Shown: positions 1 through 5,166 of the stretch, piece after piece | How positions within the stretch are numbered: position 1 is the stretch's first letter | Layout: every line of letters starts with the position of its first letter | Assembly (NCBI RefSeq): GCF_001594145.1 | Contig: NZ_LVCF01000016.1 | Span: 1-5,970 of the forward strand | Source of the DNA: Branchiibius sp. NY16-3462-2 | Lineage (GTDB): Bacteria > Actinomycetota > Actinomycetes > Actinomycetales > Dermatophilaceae | Length of the DNA: 5,970 nucleotides | Direction: 5' to 3' | Position numbers and translations under genes: made by a program | The notes under the pieces: generated by a model | Told to the model about the DNA's origin: nothing | Databases searched by the model: none | What the model saw: only the letters and a program-made list of their open reading frames with translations

Positions 1-54
1 AGCCGTGTCGTGCGTCGGCTCGACCTGCTCTTCGTTCATGTCCTGCAGTGTCAT
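1..54 (-). CDS. Possible small passenger ORF inside the IS right end (5' fragment)
   Basis: Read leftward from an ATG at 54-52, the frame stays open to the window edge and begins MTLQDMNEEQVEPTHDTA, an acidic, hydrophilic start. An in-frame TAG lies just upstream, so this ATG is the first possible start; AGGGA about 3 nt before it is a weak, close ribosome binding site. It runs opposite to istA. Canonical IS21 elements carry only istA and istB on one strand, so this would be an extra gene or a chance ORF. Only 18 codons are visible, so no function can be given. Confidence 0.3.
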   Translation of the reverse strand, partial: MTLQDMNEEQVEPTHDTA

Positions 55-72
55 GCGTCCCTATTCCGATCC

Positions 73-90
73 CGCCCACAGCAGTGGGCG
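73..90. repeat. 7-bp stem, 4-nt loop inverted repeat in the IS end
   Basis: CGCCCAC (73-79) and GTGGGCG (84-90) form a perfect stem around AGCA. It lies between the possible leftward ORF start (54) and the IS terminus. It could be a terminator-like hairpin at the end of the istAB transcript, although no T-run follows on the plus strand, or a structure in the leader of the leftward ORF. Confidence 0.4.
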
Positions 91-188
91 TGTCACGGAC
101 CAGAAACACCGAAACTGCGATAGTCCCGCCATCCCGGGGGTCAATTTCCAGTCGGCACTGAAGGGTCAATTTTCAGTCGGCGTTGACA

Positions 189-193
189 CCGGC
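189..193. repeat. Target-site duplication CCGGC (right flank of IS)
   Basis: CCGGC directly follows the IS right terminus and is identical to 5839-5843, which directly precedes the IS left terminus. Five bp is within the 4-8 bp range of IS21-family duplications. Joining the two copies as one restores an open reading frame across the site, which supports the assignment. Confidence 0.8.
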
Positions 194-328
194 ATCTTCA
201 TGATGCAGAACCCGGGCCAGTACGACGATTTTTCTTGTCTAAAGAACTCGTCCGGCAGGTGGACTTTAATCGTTTACTACGCTGCGGGCGGCGGTGGCGG
301 TGCGGGCTCGTGGTCACAGCACCAGTAG
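194..328 (+). pseudogene. 3' part of IS-disrupted small secreted-protein gene
   Basis: This fragment encodes the last 44 residues of the protein whose first 68 codons are at 5640-5843. It begins IFMMQNPGQYDDFSC, continues KNSSGRWTLIVYYA, and ends in a Gly-rich tail (GGGGGAGSWSQHQ) before TAG at 326-328. The pattern Cys-(variable)-Y-x-x-F-x-C followed by G-x-W-x-L-x-V resembles the C-terminal half of small exported actinobacterial proteins of unknown function. It has no start or signal peptide of its own here. An open frame from the IS side (ATG at 5) enters it, so a hybrid could in principle be made, but nothing shows that it is. Frame continuity was checked codon by codon; the family resemblance is from memory. 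Confidence 0.7.
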
Positions 329-834
329 ACGTTGATCGTCTTGTTGTAAGGCCAGGCGACGAGGTCTTTGGGGACGGGTGGATCAGTCAGCATTCGCTCG
401 TTAAAAACGGATGGCTACTGGACTACTTTGACGCGGCCATCACTGGGCCAACGGCGGACGCAATTGAGTTGTCGGTTCAGAGAGACGGCCTCGCCGCTGC
501 CACGTCCACTGCGGCGAACGGACGAGTGACCGGAACGTGGACAGGCCACTCTGTTGAGGTCCGGGCGATTAAGGTCCGGGCAATGGCGCGGCCACCGAAG
601 CTCACCAAACACGGGAAGATTTTCACTCCATCAGAGGTGGAGCGATTAGTCGAGGATATCCCGGATAGCCTCGTCCCCTCAGTGGGCCGGGTAAGCGGTT
701 CTTCGGCTCCCGGAGGTATTCGAGATCTCTGTATTGGGATTCGCTATGTAAGCGAAGACTGGGTCGCTTGGCGACACTCTAGCGCTGCTGCCGCGCACTT
801 CCAGTTGCAGCCGTTACTCCGTCCAGTTGGTTAG
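310..834 (+). CDS. Hypothetical protein, start uncertain
   Basis: This is an open frame ending in TAG at 832-834. It is open from TTG at 235; the GTG at 310 is chosen because it limits overlap with the preceding secreted-protein gene (stop at 328) and gives 174 residues. Another candidate is ATG 583, with AAGG 8 nt upstream, giving only 83 residues. The product is soluble-looking, with no signal peptide or membrane helix. It contains stretches that read like real protein (RPGDEVFGDGWISQHSL, KNGWLLDYFDAAITGP, FTPSEVERLVEDIP) and a small internal repeat EVRAI-KVRAM. Codon bias is weaker than in rep and mob genes, which fits acquired cargo or a decaying gene. The gene is followed 9 nt later by the membrane-protein frame on the same strand. 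I do not recognise the family. Confidence 0.4.
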   Translation: MVTAPVDVDRLVVRPGDEVFGDGWISQHSLVKNGWLLDYFDAAITGPTADAIELSVQRDGLAAATSTAANGRVTGTWTGHSVEVRAIKVRAMARPPKLTKHGKIFTPSEVERLVEDIPDSLVPSVGRVSGSSAPGGIRDLCIGIRYVSEDWVAWRHSSAAAAHFQLQPLLRPVG

Positions 835-843
835 CAGCATCGG

Positions 844-1137
844 ATGGTGGTGAGGATGAGCTTGCTAACAGCCCCTGTCCCAACACGATGGGGACGAACC
901 TTCAGCAGGTGGTTCCTCGTCGCCGCGATAGCGGCAGCCGTGCTTGGACTGGTGCTACTCGTCGCGAGGGCTAATACCACCAGCACGGGCGTAGGAGCAG
1001 TGCTGGTGGTGCTCGCTGCCTGTGGACTGGCGCTGGGAGGAAAGAAGAACAACACAACACATCTCAACCCTGAGAACGACTCACCACGCAGTAGGGGACA
1101 CGACCCCCGCGTTACCGCCGCCTTAGCCAGCGTTTGA
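844..1137 (+). CDS. Small two-helix membrane protein, unknown function
   Basis: The product has 97 residues. A short basic N-terminus (about residues 1-23, including RWGRTFSR) precedes a hydrophobic helix at about 24-43 (WFLVAAIAAAVLGLVLLVAR). A polar turn (ANTTST) leads to a second helix at about 49-66 (VGAVLVVLAACGLALGG). A hydrophilic tail starting KKNNTTH follows. The charge pattern suggests an N-in/C-in hairpin in the cytoplasmic membrane. Several starts are possible (ATG 844, GTG 847/850, ATG 856); GGATGG at 840-845 would suit ATG 856. It lies 9 nt after the 310-834 frame and probably shares its transcript. Its last 26 bp overlap the convergent end of the HTH gene at 1112. The family is not recognised. 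Two-helix proteins of this size can be immunity, holin-like or exclusion proteins, but nothing here decides between them. Confidence 0.6.
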   Translation: MVVRMSLLTAPVPTRWGRTFSRWFLVAAIAAAVLGLVLLVARANTTSTGVGAVLVVLAACGLALGGKKNNTTHLNPENDSPRSRGHDPRVTAALASV

Positions 1138-1723
1138 CCGGGCCTAGTTGCCCGACCGGCGCACCTGTCCCGGTGGTCTGGTTGGGGTCAGGGCGCATGG
1201 AGGGGGAGGGGGCCTCCGGTGGGGCTGGCTTGGTCGGCTCTAGGAGACGCATGGCGATGGTGAAGGTTTCGATGTGGCGGCCGCGTTCAGCGGCGATCTC
1301 GCGGGCATGCTCGGCGTCCTGCTCGGCGTGCTCGCGGCGTGCCCGCTCGGCGTCCAGATTCTTAGTGAGTGCTTCGATCTGCGCCCGGAGTTCTGCTGTG
1401 CGGGCATCCTCCGAGGGTGCCCGGTCATGTTCCCGGTCACCCTCGATCAGGGTGGGGTCCTCTGCTTTCACTACGGGTTGGGCGGTGGGTTTGAATCCTG
1501 CTGCCAAGAGTGATTCGACGGGGATTTGCCAGCCGTCATCAGTCTTTTCTGCGTTGGCGATCCGCCCGTCTTCGAGTGCTCGTTGAATGGTGGCGCGCCC
1601 GACACCGCAGCGGCGGGCTGCTTCTGCGGCTGACCATCGGGGCCGCTGCCGGGCAGGGGTGGGCATGTCGGGCAGGGGCTGCCCTTGGTGGGTGTCCGCA
1701 TCATGGTCAGCCATGCCCGCCAT
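1112..1723 (-). CDS. HTH and coiled-coil protein downstream of relaxase
   Basis: The product has 203 residues. At 30-52, WSAAEAARRCGVGRATIQRA is a helix-turn-helix of the MerR/excisionase-like or KfrA-like kind, followed by a probable wing (DDGWQIPVESLLAAG, 63-77) giving a small winged-helix fold. A charged, alanine-rich segment at 105-155 (including ELRAQIEALTKNL and AERARREHAEQDAEHA) is a strong coiled-coil candidate. A proline-rich linker follows, then a basic C-terminus (VKRWLRRR). ATG 1723 is used; ATG 1714 is equally possible because neither has a good ribosome binding site. The gene is last in the leftward mobC-relaxase operon, 44 nt after the relaxase stop. DNA-binding head plus coiled coil is the layout of KfrA-type plasmid regulators and some partition-like proteins, so a role in regulation, stability or transfer control is inferred from layout and position only. 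Confidence 0.75.
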   Translation of the reverse strand: MAGMADHDADTHQGQPLPDMPTPARQRPRWSAAEAARRCGVGRATIQRALEDGRIANAEKTDDGWQIPVESLLAAGFKPTAQPVVKAEDPTLIEGDREHDRAPSEDARTAELRAQIEALTKNLDAERARREHAEQDAEHAREIAAERGRHIETFTIAMRLLEPTKPAPPEAPSPSMRPDPNQTTGTGAPVGQLGPVKRWLRRR

Positions 1724-1767
1724 GATGCCCGGTCAGGTGCCCGTGGTGCCCGCAGGCGTGCCGGGTG

Positions 1768-3222
1768 TCATCGACCCCGCCCGGGTCGGCGGTGTTGGTC
1801 CTGGCCGGGGGTGATCGGCCTAGCTGGTGTGACGACGGCCGCCGTGGTGGTTTGTCCGCTCGTCCTGGTCGGGGTGGCGGCTTGGCGCATCGCGTCGTTG
1901 TATCGCTGCGCGGTGTAGGCCCGGGCTGCGGTGGCTAGCTGCCTCTCGGGCACGCCTGGGCCGACCCATTCCCTCAGTTGCGCGATCGCCTGGGTGTCTC
2001 CTTGTTCGGCGGCCCGTACGGTGTCCTCTCGCTGCATCGCCTCGTTACGGGCCTTGTACCGGTCGTAGCTAGCTGCTTGGGTCCGCATCGTGTCCTGTAG
2101 CTCGGGGTCGTAGTCGCTCCACGCCGGGGGCCGTGCGTTCTTCCACGCCCGCTCAGCGCGTTGTGCGCCGTCGTGCTGCCTGCTGGCCCACCACGCCCCG
2201 ATGGTGGTCCGCGCCTGGGTTAGTTGCTCCTGGTAGATGCCCGGCTCGATGAGCTGCCAGCCTTGCCCGGCCGCTTCGACCTGCGCCCGCCACTGGCTCT
2301 CGGCCACGAACTGCTGCCCGGGGTCCCAGTGCTTCTCCCGACCCAGCAGGGTCCGCCCCGGCGACGGCCTCGCCGGTAAAGGCTCCCTGGGTGTCTCCAG
2401 TAACGGGCCGAGCCGGGCCCACGACAACTCCTTATCCAGCCGGGAGGCCTTGAACCAGATCGGTTCCCCGTCCCGGTCCGTGGTGGCCTGCTCGGCGAAG
2501 CTGTACCCGTTCATCCGGCCCGTGGCAGCGACGTTGGCCCGTGCCGTCACTCCCTGCGCCGCCAACGCGTCCTCGAACGCTTCCCGGCCCAGGCCCCTGC
2601 TCTGCGCGGCGACCGTGGCCACCACCGCGGCCAGGCGCACCCGCACCGGTGCCTCACCCGTGGTTTGGGCGTGCCGCCACTCCCCGCCCTTCAACAGGTG
2701 ATCCGCCGCCCGTTTCGTGTCGGGGCTGCTCTTCGTGGGGGCCTCGTACAGTCCATGCGATCGCTCGATGCCGCGCCGTACCTGCTGAGCTGCCCACCGA
2801 TCGTTACGACCCAACCACACCGGCTGCGCGGGATCCTCATGCACCCGTGAGACAACGACGTGAATATGGTCCGGACCGTGTTTGACCGCGACCCACGGAT
2901 AGTCCGCGAACCCCATCCCCTCCGCGAACTCCTGCGCGATATCCGCCCACTCGGTCGCGTCCATCACCCGATCGGTTTCCGCCGCCCGTAGGGAGCACTG
3001 CCAGATCGGTTTACCGATATCGGGCCGCTGCCTATGCGCATCCCTCAACTGCGACGCCCAAAACGCCGGGTCACGATCCCCATTCGCCCCAATGTTCGAA
3101 GCGATCACTTCACCGCCCGGGGTTCGCCCGTCCTCGAGGACATGCTCATTGTGCTTGCCCGGTCCGTGTAGATACGCGGCGATATCCCCCACCCGAGACC
3201 CCCGAGTGATCTTCGTAATCAC
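1768..3222 (-). CDS. MobA/VirD2-type relaxase
   Basis: The product has 484 residues. A relaxase nicks one strand at oriT, stays covalently bound through a tyrosine, and leads the strand into the recipient. The N-terminus has the form R-G-x-x-V-G-x-x-x-x-Y-L-x-G-P-G-x-x-N-E-H (residues 7-27). Tyr17 is the likely nucleophile (motif I) and NEH 25-27 is conserved in actinobacterial relaxases. Motif III, the metal-binding triad, is HGPDHIH at 115-121 (His115, His119, His121). WQCSLRAAETDRVMD (74-88) and EWADIAQEF (91-99) also match this relaxase branch. The C-terminal half (about 290-484) is charged with no helicase or primase signature. The GTG start at 3222 overlaps the mobC stop in GTGA, implying translational coupling. 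No coupling protein or type IV secretion genes are in the window, so transfer would need a helper. Confidence 0.92.
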   Translation of the reverse strand: MITKITRGSRVGDIAAYLHGPGKHNEHVLEDGRTPGGEVIASNIGANGDRDPAFWASQLRDAHRQRPDIGKPIWQCSLRAAETDRVMDATEWADIAQEFAEGMGFADYPWVAVKHGPDHIHVVVSRVHEDPAQPVWLGRNDRWAAQQVRRGIERSHGLYEAPTKSSPDTKRAADHLLKGGEWRHAQTTGEAPVRVRLAAVVATVAAQSRGLGREAFEDALAAQGVTARANVAATGRMNGYSFAEQATTDRDGEPIWFKASRLDKELSWARLGPLLETPREPLPARPSPGRTLLGREKHWDPGQQFVAESQWRAQVEAAGQGWQLIEPGIYQEQLTQARTTIGAWWASRQHDGAQRAERAWKNARPPAWSDYDPELQDTMRTQAASYDRYKARNEAMQREDTVRAAEQGDTQAIAQLREWVGPGVPERQLATAARAYTAQRYNDAMRQAATPTRTSGQTTTAAVVTPARPITPGQDQHRRPGRGR

Positions 3223-3635
3223 AACCGCTCCGCCAACTCTTGGCGCAGGCCGCTCATCGCCGCGGCCGCCGCCTCAACCGCAGCCGTCAACTCGACCACC
3301 GCGGCCACCTGGCCGGGACCGCCCGCCGTGCTGTGCGCGTACCGCATCGCCTGATTCACGTTGTTCCCGATCCGCGCCAACTCCGCCCGTGTCCGCATCA
3401 ACTCCGCCACCGCCTCCGCCCGGCCCGGCCCCCGCTCATCGCTCCCGTTCAGGGACTCGGTGATCCGCTCACGCACCCACCGCCCCACCTCCGCCCGCCC
3501 CTCATCAGCAGCCGCCGCAACCCACGCCTCCCACTCAGCCGGGTACAACCGCACCGCGACCACCTTGCCGCGTTTCCCCGTCGCCGGCCCTTCCGCCGGC
3601 ACCTCGCCGGCCACCGGCACAGCCGGCCCACCCAT
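3219..3635 (-). CDS. mobC: MobC-like relaxosome accessory protein
   Basis: The product is about 138 residues from ATG 3635. MobC-type proteins bind oriT beside the nick site, help melt the DNA and often repress the mob promoter. KVVAVRLYPAEWEAWVAAAA (24-43) with GRWVRERI (51-58) forms a ribbon-helix-helix-like DNA-binding region. ELARIGNNVNQ (85-95) is the hallmark of the MobC family. The C-terminal part is an alanine-rich helix. The frame is open upstream to 3941, but that stretch overlaps repeats and lacks the domain, so it is taken as non-coding. GTG 3644 and GTG 3650 are alternative starts, with GGGAAGG (around 3657-3662) upstream. The gene overlaps the relaxase start by 4 nt and is first in the leftward operon. 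Confidence 0.88.
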   Translation of the reverse strand: MGGPAVPVAGEVPAEGPATGKRGKVVAVRLYPAEWEAWVAAAADEGRAEVGRWVRERITESLNGSDERGPGRAEAVAELMRTRAELARIGNNVNQAMRYAHSTAGGPGQVAAVVELTAAVEAAAAAMSGLRQELAERL

Positions 3636-3661
3636 CTCACTCACCCACACCACCCACCTTC

Positions 3662-3679
3662 CCGCCCCGGCCGGGGCGG
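3662..3679. repeat. 18-bp perfect palindrome upstream of mobC
   Basis: CCGCCCCGGCCGGGGCGG is its own reverse complement and ends 27 nt before the mobC start. It lies in the probable leader of the mob transcript. It could be an operator for a dimeric regulator, part of oriT, or a hairpin that tempers mob translation. It has no T-run, so it is not a typical terminator. Confidence 0.65.
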
Positions 3680-3720
3680 ATGTCTTTCCCCGACGTGAGC
3701 GCAGCGAACCAGGGGCGAGG

Positions 3721-3766
3721 TGATCAGCCAGTAACACGAAGCGCCAGCGGAGAGTTACTCTGATCA
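3721..3766. repeat. 13-bp inverted repeat, candidate oriT/MobC site
   Basis: The arms are 3721-3735 (TGATCAGccAGTAAC, with CC unpaired) and 3754-3766 (GTTACTCTGATCA). All 13 remaining base pairs match, around an 18-nt loop. Its A/T content stands out against its GC-rich surroundings. It lies 86-131 nt upstream of the mobC start, the usual place for oriT in plasmids that carry mobC ahead of the relaxase. MOBP oriTs commonly hold an inverted repeat next to the nick site. No nick sequence could be matched by eye, so the oriT assignment is inference. Confidence 0.6.
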
Positions 3767-3768
3767 TA
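3763..3768 (-). promoter_or_regulatory. Possible -10 box of the mob operon
   Basis: On the minus strand 3768-3763 reads TATGAT, one mismatch from the -10 consensus. No good -35 hexamer stands at 16-18 bp. It overlaps the right arm of the 3721-3766 inverted repeat, so a protein bound there, such as MobC, would block transcription. Such autorepression is known for several mob operons but is inferred here. Confidence 0.3.
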
Positions 3769-3789
3769 CCTCGCATCGCGGTTGGGTCG

Positions 3790-3840
3790 GGTGTCGTGGC
3801 ATCGTCGAGCCGCAGGCGAGACGGCACGCACCACGACACC
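3790..3840. repeat. 10-bp inverted repeat with 31-bp spacer
   Basis: GGTGTCGTGG (3790-3799) and CCACGACACC (3831-3840) are perfect reverse complements separated by 31 bp. The spacing corresponds to about four helical turns centre to centre, compatible with two bound protein units or a large stem. It lies between the candidate oriT and the 15-bp direct repeats, so it may belong to the replication origin or to mob control. Confidence 0.5.
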
Positions 3841-3853
3841 AGCCGCAGGGCCA

Positions 3854-3871
3854 ACGCGCCGCCAGGCGCGT
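3854..3871. repeat. 7-bp stem, 4-nt loop hairpin
   Basis: ACGCGCC (3854-3860) and GGCGCGT (3865-3871) pair perfectly around GCCA. No T-run follows on either strand, so it is not an obvious terminator. It is one of several structures in the divergent control region. Confidence 0.4.
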
Positions 3872-3912
3872 ACCGGCCCGCCGAAGGCGCGGCCGCCCAC
3901 CAACCCGCACCG

Positions 3913-3953
3913 GCGCCGCTCGACACCGCGCCGCTCGACACCGCGCCGCTCGA
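3913..3953. repeat. 15-bp direct repeats (2.7 copies), iteron-like
   Basis: The unit GCGCCGCTCGACACC occurs at 3913-3927 and 3928-3942 without change, followed by the first 11 bases at 3943-3953. Tandem copies 15 bp apart upstream of a replication gene resemble iterons, the usual binding sites of Rep proteins. They are about 300 bp from the chosen repA start. pAL5000-type origins rely on RepB binding upstream of repA, so RepB is the likeliest partner if they are functional. They could also be simple slippage repeats. Confidence 0.5.
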
Positions 3954-4240
3954 TCAGCGTTCTTCACCAGCACACCCCCGGGCAGCCCCCTCCCCTCTTT
4001 TTCTTGGCTTCCTGTCCGGGGTGACCACTTCCAGATCAGGGTCACGGCTTGCGTAGGTGGCCGCCACAGGAGCGATCTCAACTCAACCCCTACTTACACA
4101 CGTCCAACCAGGTTTGAGCTCTCAGCGAAGCTCCCAGAGGCCTGGGCTAACGGACCTCGCTGCGCTCGGACTGAAAGCGCATCCGGTGAAACATCTGACT
4201 TGGTTGGGCGTGTCGTACCTGAGCGATCGAGCGCGTAGTG

Positions 4241-4246
4241 GGAAGG
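4241..4246 (+). promoter_or_regulatory. Ribosome binding site fixing the repA start at 4255
   Basis: GGAAGG lies 8 nt before ATG 4255. The first possible start of the same frame, GTG 4057, has no such sequence upstream, and the 66 extra codons do not resemble the Rep family. The site and the resulting length of 303 residues together favour 4255. Confidence 0.65.
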
Positions 4247-4254
4247 TGGCGGTC

Positions 4255-5166
4255 ATGAGCGCGGCTGGCGAGTGGGATCAGCTCTGGTTGCCGCTATGGC
4301 CCCTGGCCTCCGATGAGCTCCTAGCGGGGGTGTACCGGATGGCCCGTGGCGACGCGATGCAGCGCCGGTACGTCGAGGCCAACCCGCACGCCCTGTCCAA
4401 CCTGCTGGTGGTCGACGTCGACCACCCCGACTCCGCGCTCCGCGCGCTGTCGTCGACCAGCTCGCACCCCGCCCCTACCGCCGTGGTCGAGAACCCCGCC
4501 AATGGGCACGCGCACGTCGTGTGGGCACTAGCCGAACCGGTAACCCGCACCGAGTACGCCCACCGCAAACCCCTCGCGTACGCCGCCGCCGTCACCGAAG
4601 GCCTACGCCGCGCCGTGGACGGCGATAAGGGCTACTCGGGGTTGATGACCAAGAACCCCGCACACGACTCCTGGGAAACCCACTGGCTCGGCGGCCAGCT
4701 GCGCACCCTAGGCCAACTGGCCCAGGGCCTGGGCGGCAACATGCCCGCCCCCGGCTGGAACCGCACCCGGCGCGCTGCTCCGGTCGGCCTCGGGCGTAAC
4801 TGCACCCTGTTCGAAACCGCCCGCCACTGGGCCTACCGCGAGGTCCGCCACCACTTCGGGGACGCACCCGGCCTGGGCGCGGCGATCGCGGAGGAAACCG
4901 CGCTGCGAAACCTCGACTTCAGCGAGCCACTGCCTGCCTCCGAGGTCCGCGCGATCGCCAGCTCGATCACTCGGTGGATCACCACCAAATCCCGCATGTG
5001 GCACGACGGCGCAGCCACCTACGAGGCCACCTTCACCGCGATCCAGTCCGCACGCGGCCGCAGATCACGGACCGTGACGGAGAAGATGAGAGCGGCGAAC
5101 ACAGCCCACGGATTTCAACCGATCGCGTCAGCCCGTACTCGCCTTAGCACCGAAGGGATCATCTGA
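4255..5166 (+). CDS. repA: pAL5000/ColE2-type replication initiator RepA
   Basis: The product has 303 residues, close to the roughly 300 of pAL5000 RepA and ColE2 Rep. This family recognises the origin and acts as a primase that makes the first primer for theta replication. The N-terminal Replicase domain shows WPLASDELLAGVYRMAR (15-31), the conserved RYVEANPHALSNLLVVDVDH (38-57, with an acidic DVDH cluster) and VVENPANGHAHVVWALAEPV (77-96). KPLAYAAAVTEGLRRAVDGD (105-124) and GYSGLMTKNP (126-135) follow. A PriCT-type helical region covers about 178-250, including GLGRNCTLFETARHWAYREV (178-197), SEPLPASEVRAIA (223-235) and WITTKSRMW (241-249). The end after about 270 is basic. The stop overlaps the repB start in TGATG, so the two are coupled. 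repA reads away from the divergent control region. Confidence 0.93.
   Translation: MSAAGEWDQLWLPLWPLASDELLAGVYRMARGDAMQRRYVEANPHALSNLLVVDVDHPDSALRALSSTSSHPAPTAVVENPANGHAHVVWALAEPVTRTEYAHRKPLAYAAAVTEGLRRAVDGDKGYSGLMTKNPAHDSWETHWLGGQLRTLGQLAQGLGGNMPAPGWNRTRRAAPVGLGRNCTLFETARHWAYREVRHHFGDAPGLGAAIAEETALRNLDFSEPLPASEVRAIASSITRWITTKSRMWHDGAATYEATFTAIQSARGRRSRTVTEKMRAANTAHGFQPIASARTRLSTEGII

Larger units (their letters stand above)
1..188 (+). mobile_element. Right end of an IS21-family insertion sequence (partial)
   Basis: This is the terminal part of an IS21-type element whose body lies outside the window. Two similar copies of a terminal repeat point inward: an inner one at 138-157 and an outer one at 163-188. 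Read on the minus strand the outer copy begins TGTCAACGCCGACTG, and both end in TTGACCC. Multiple terminal repeats and a 5'-TG terminus are typical of IS21. The outer end matches the left end at 5844-5869 in 21 of 26 positions by hand alignment. The element stops at 188, immediately before CCGGC (189-193), which also flanks the other end. No IstB C-terminus is recognisable in the plus frames, so istB must end further in. Confidence 0.85.
3636..4254. other. Divergent mob/rep control region with probable oriT and replication origin
   Basis: This stretch of about 620 bp separates mobC (leftward) from repA (rightward) and holds no convincing gene. The open frames across it (for example 3796-4056 plus, 4081-3764 minus, and the upstream extension of repA) have low-complexity Arg/Pro/Ala products. 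It is rich in structure: a palindrome at 3662-3679, a long inverted repeat at 3721-3766, a 10-bp inverted repeat with arms at 3790-3799 and 3831-3840, a hairpin at 3854-3871, 15-bp direct repeats at 3913-3953, a pyrimidine tract around 3985-4006, and small inverted repeats at 4021-4045 and 4133-4146. By analogy with other MOB plasmids oriT should lie next to mobC. By analogy with pAL5000 the replication origin should lie upstream of repA. Confidence 0.7.

Noticed and set aside
415..612. Leftward open frame of 65 codons
   Set aside because: Antisense to 310-834, with an Arg/Pro-rich composition and no domain or ribosome binding site.
1139..1154. Small inverted repeat CGGGC/GCCCG after the 844-1137 gene as a terminator
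   Set aside because: The stem is only 5 bp, there is no T-run, and it lies inside the end of the HTH gene.
1134..1586. Rightward open frame of 150 codons opposite the HTH gene
   Set aside because: Serine/arginine-rich shadow of 1112-1723; the leftward frame has clear HTH and coiled-coil content.
2237..2885. Rightward open frames opposite the relaxase
   Set aside because: They are shadows of the relaxase, which has recognisable catalytic motifs; their products are low-complexity Pro/Arg/Ala.
3636..3941. Upstream extension of the mobC frame
   Set aside because: It runs through the palindrome, the inverted repeats and the 15-bp repeats, and does not resemble MobC. The MobC domain begins after 3635.
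4021..4045. GTGACC/GGTCAC and the 4133-4146 CCCAG/CTGGG repeats as defined operators
   Set aside because: Arms of 5-6 bp are expected by chance in GC-rich DNA. They are mentioned only as part of the control region.
3764..4081. Leftward frame, and rightward frames at 3782-4056, in the control region
   Set aside because: Their products consist largely of Arg/Ala/Pro and repeat copies such as RAARC or APLDT produced by the 15-bp DNA repeats. Non-coding origin DNA is the better explanation.
4278..5018. Leftward open frames opposite repA
   Set aside because: They are shadows of a strongly recognised RepA with no independent support.
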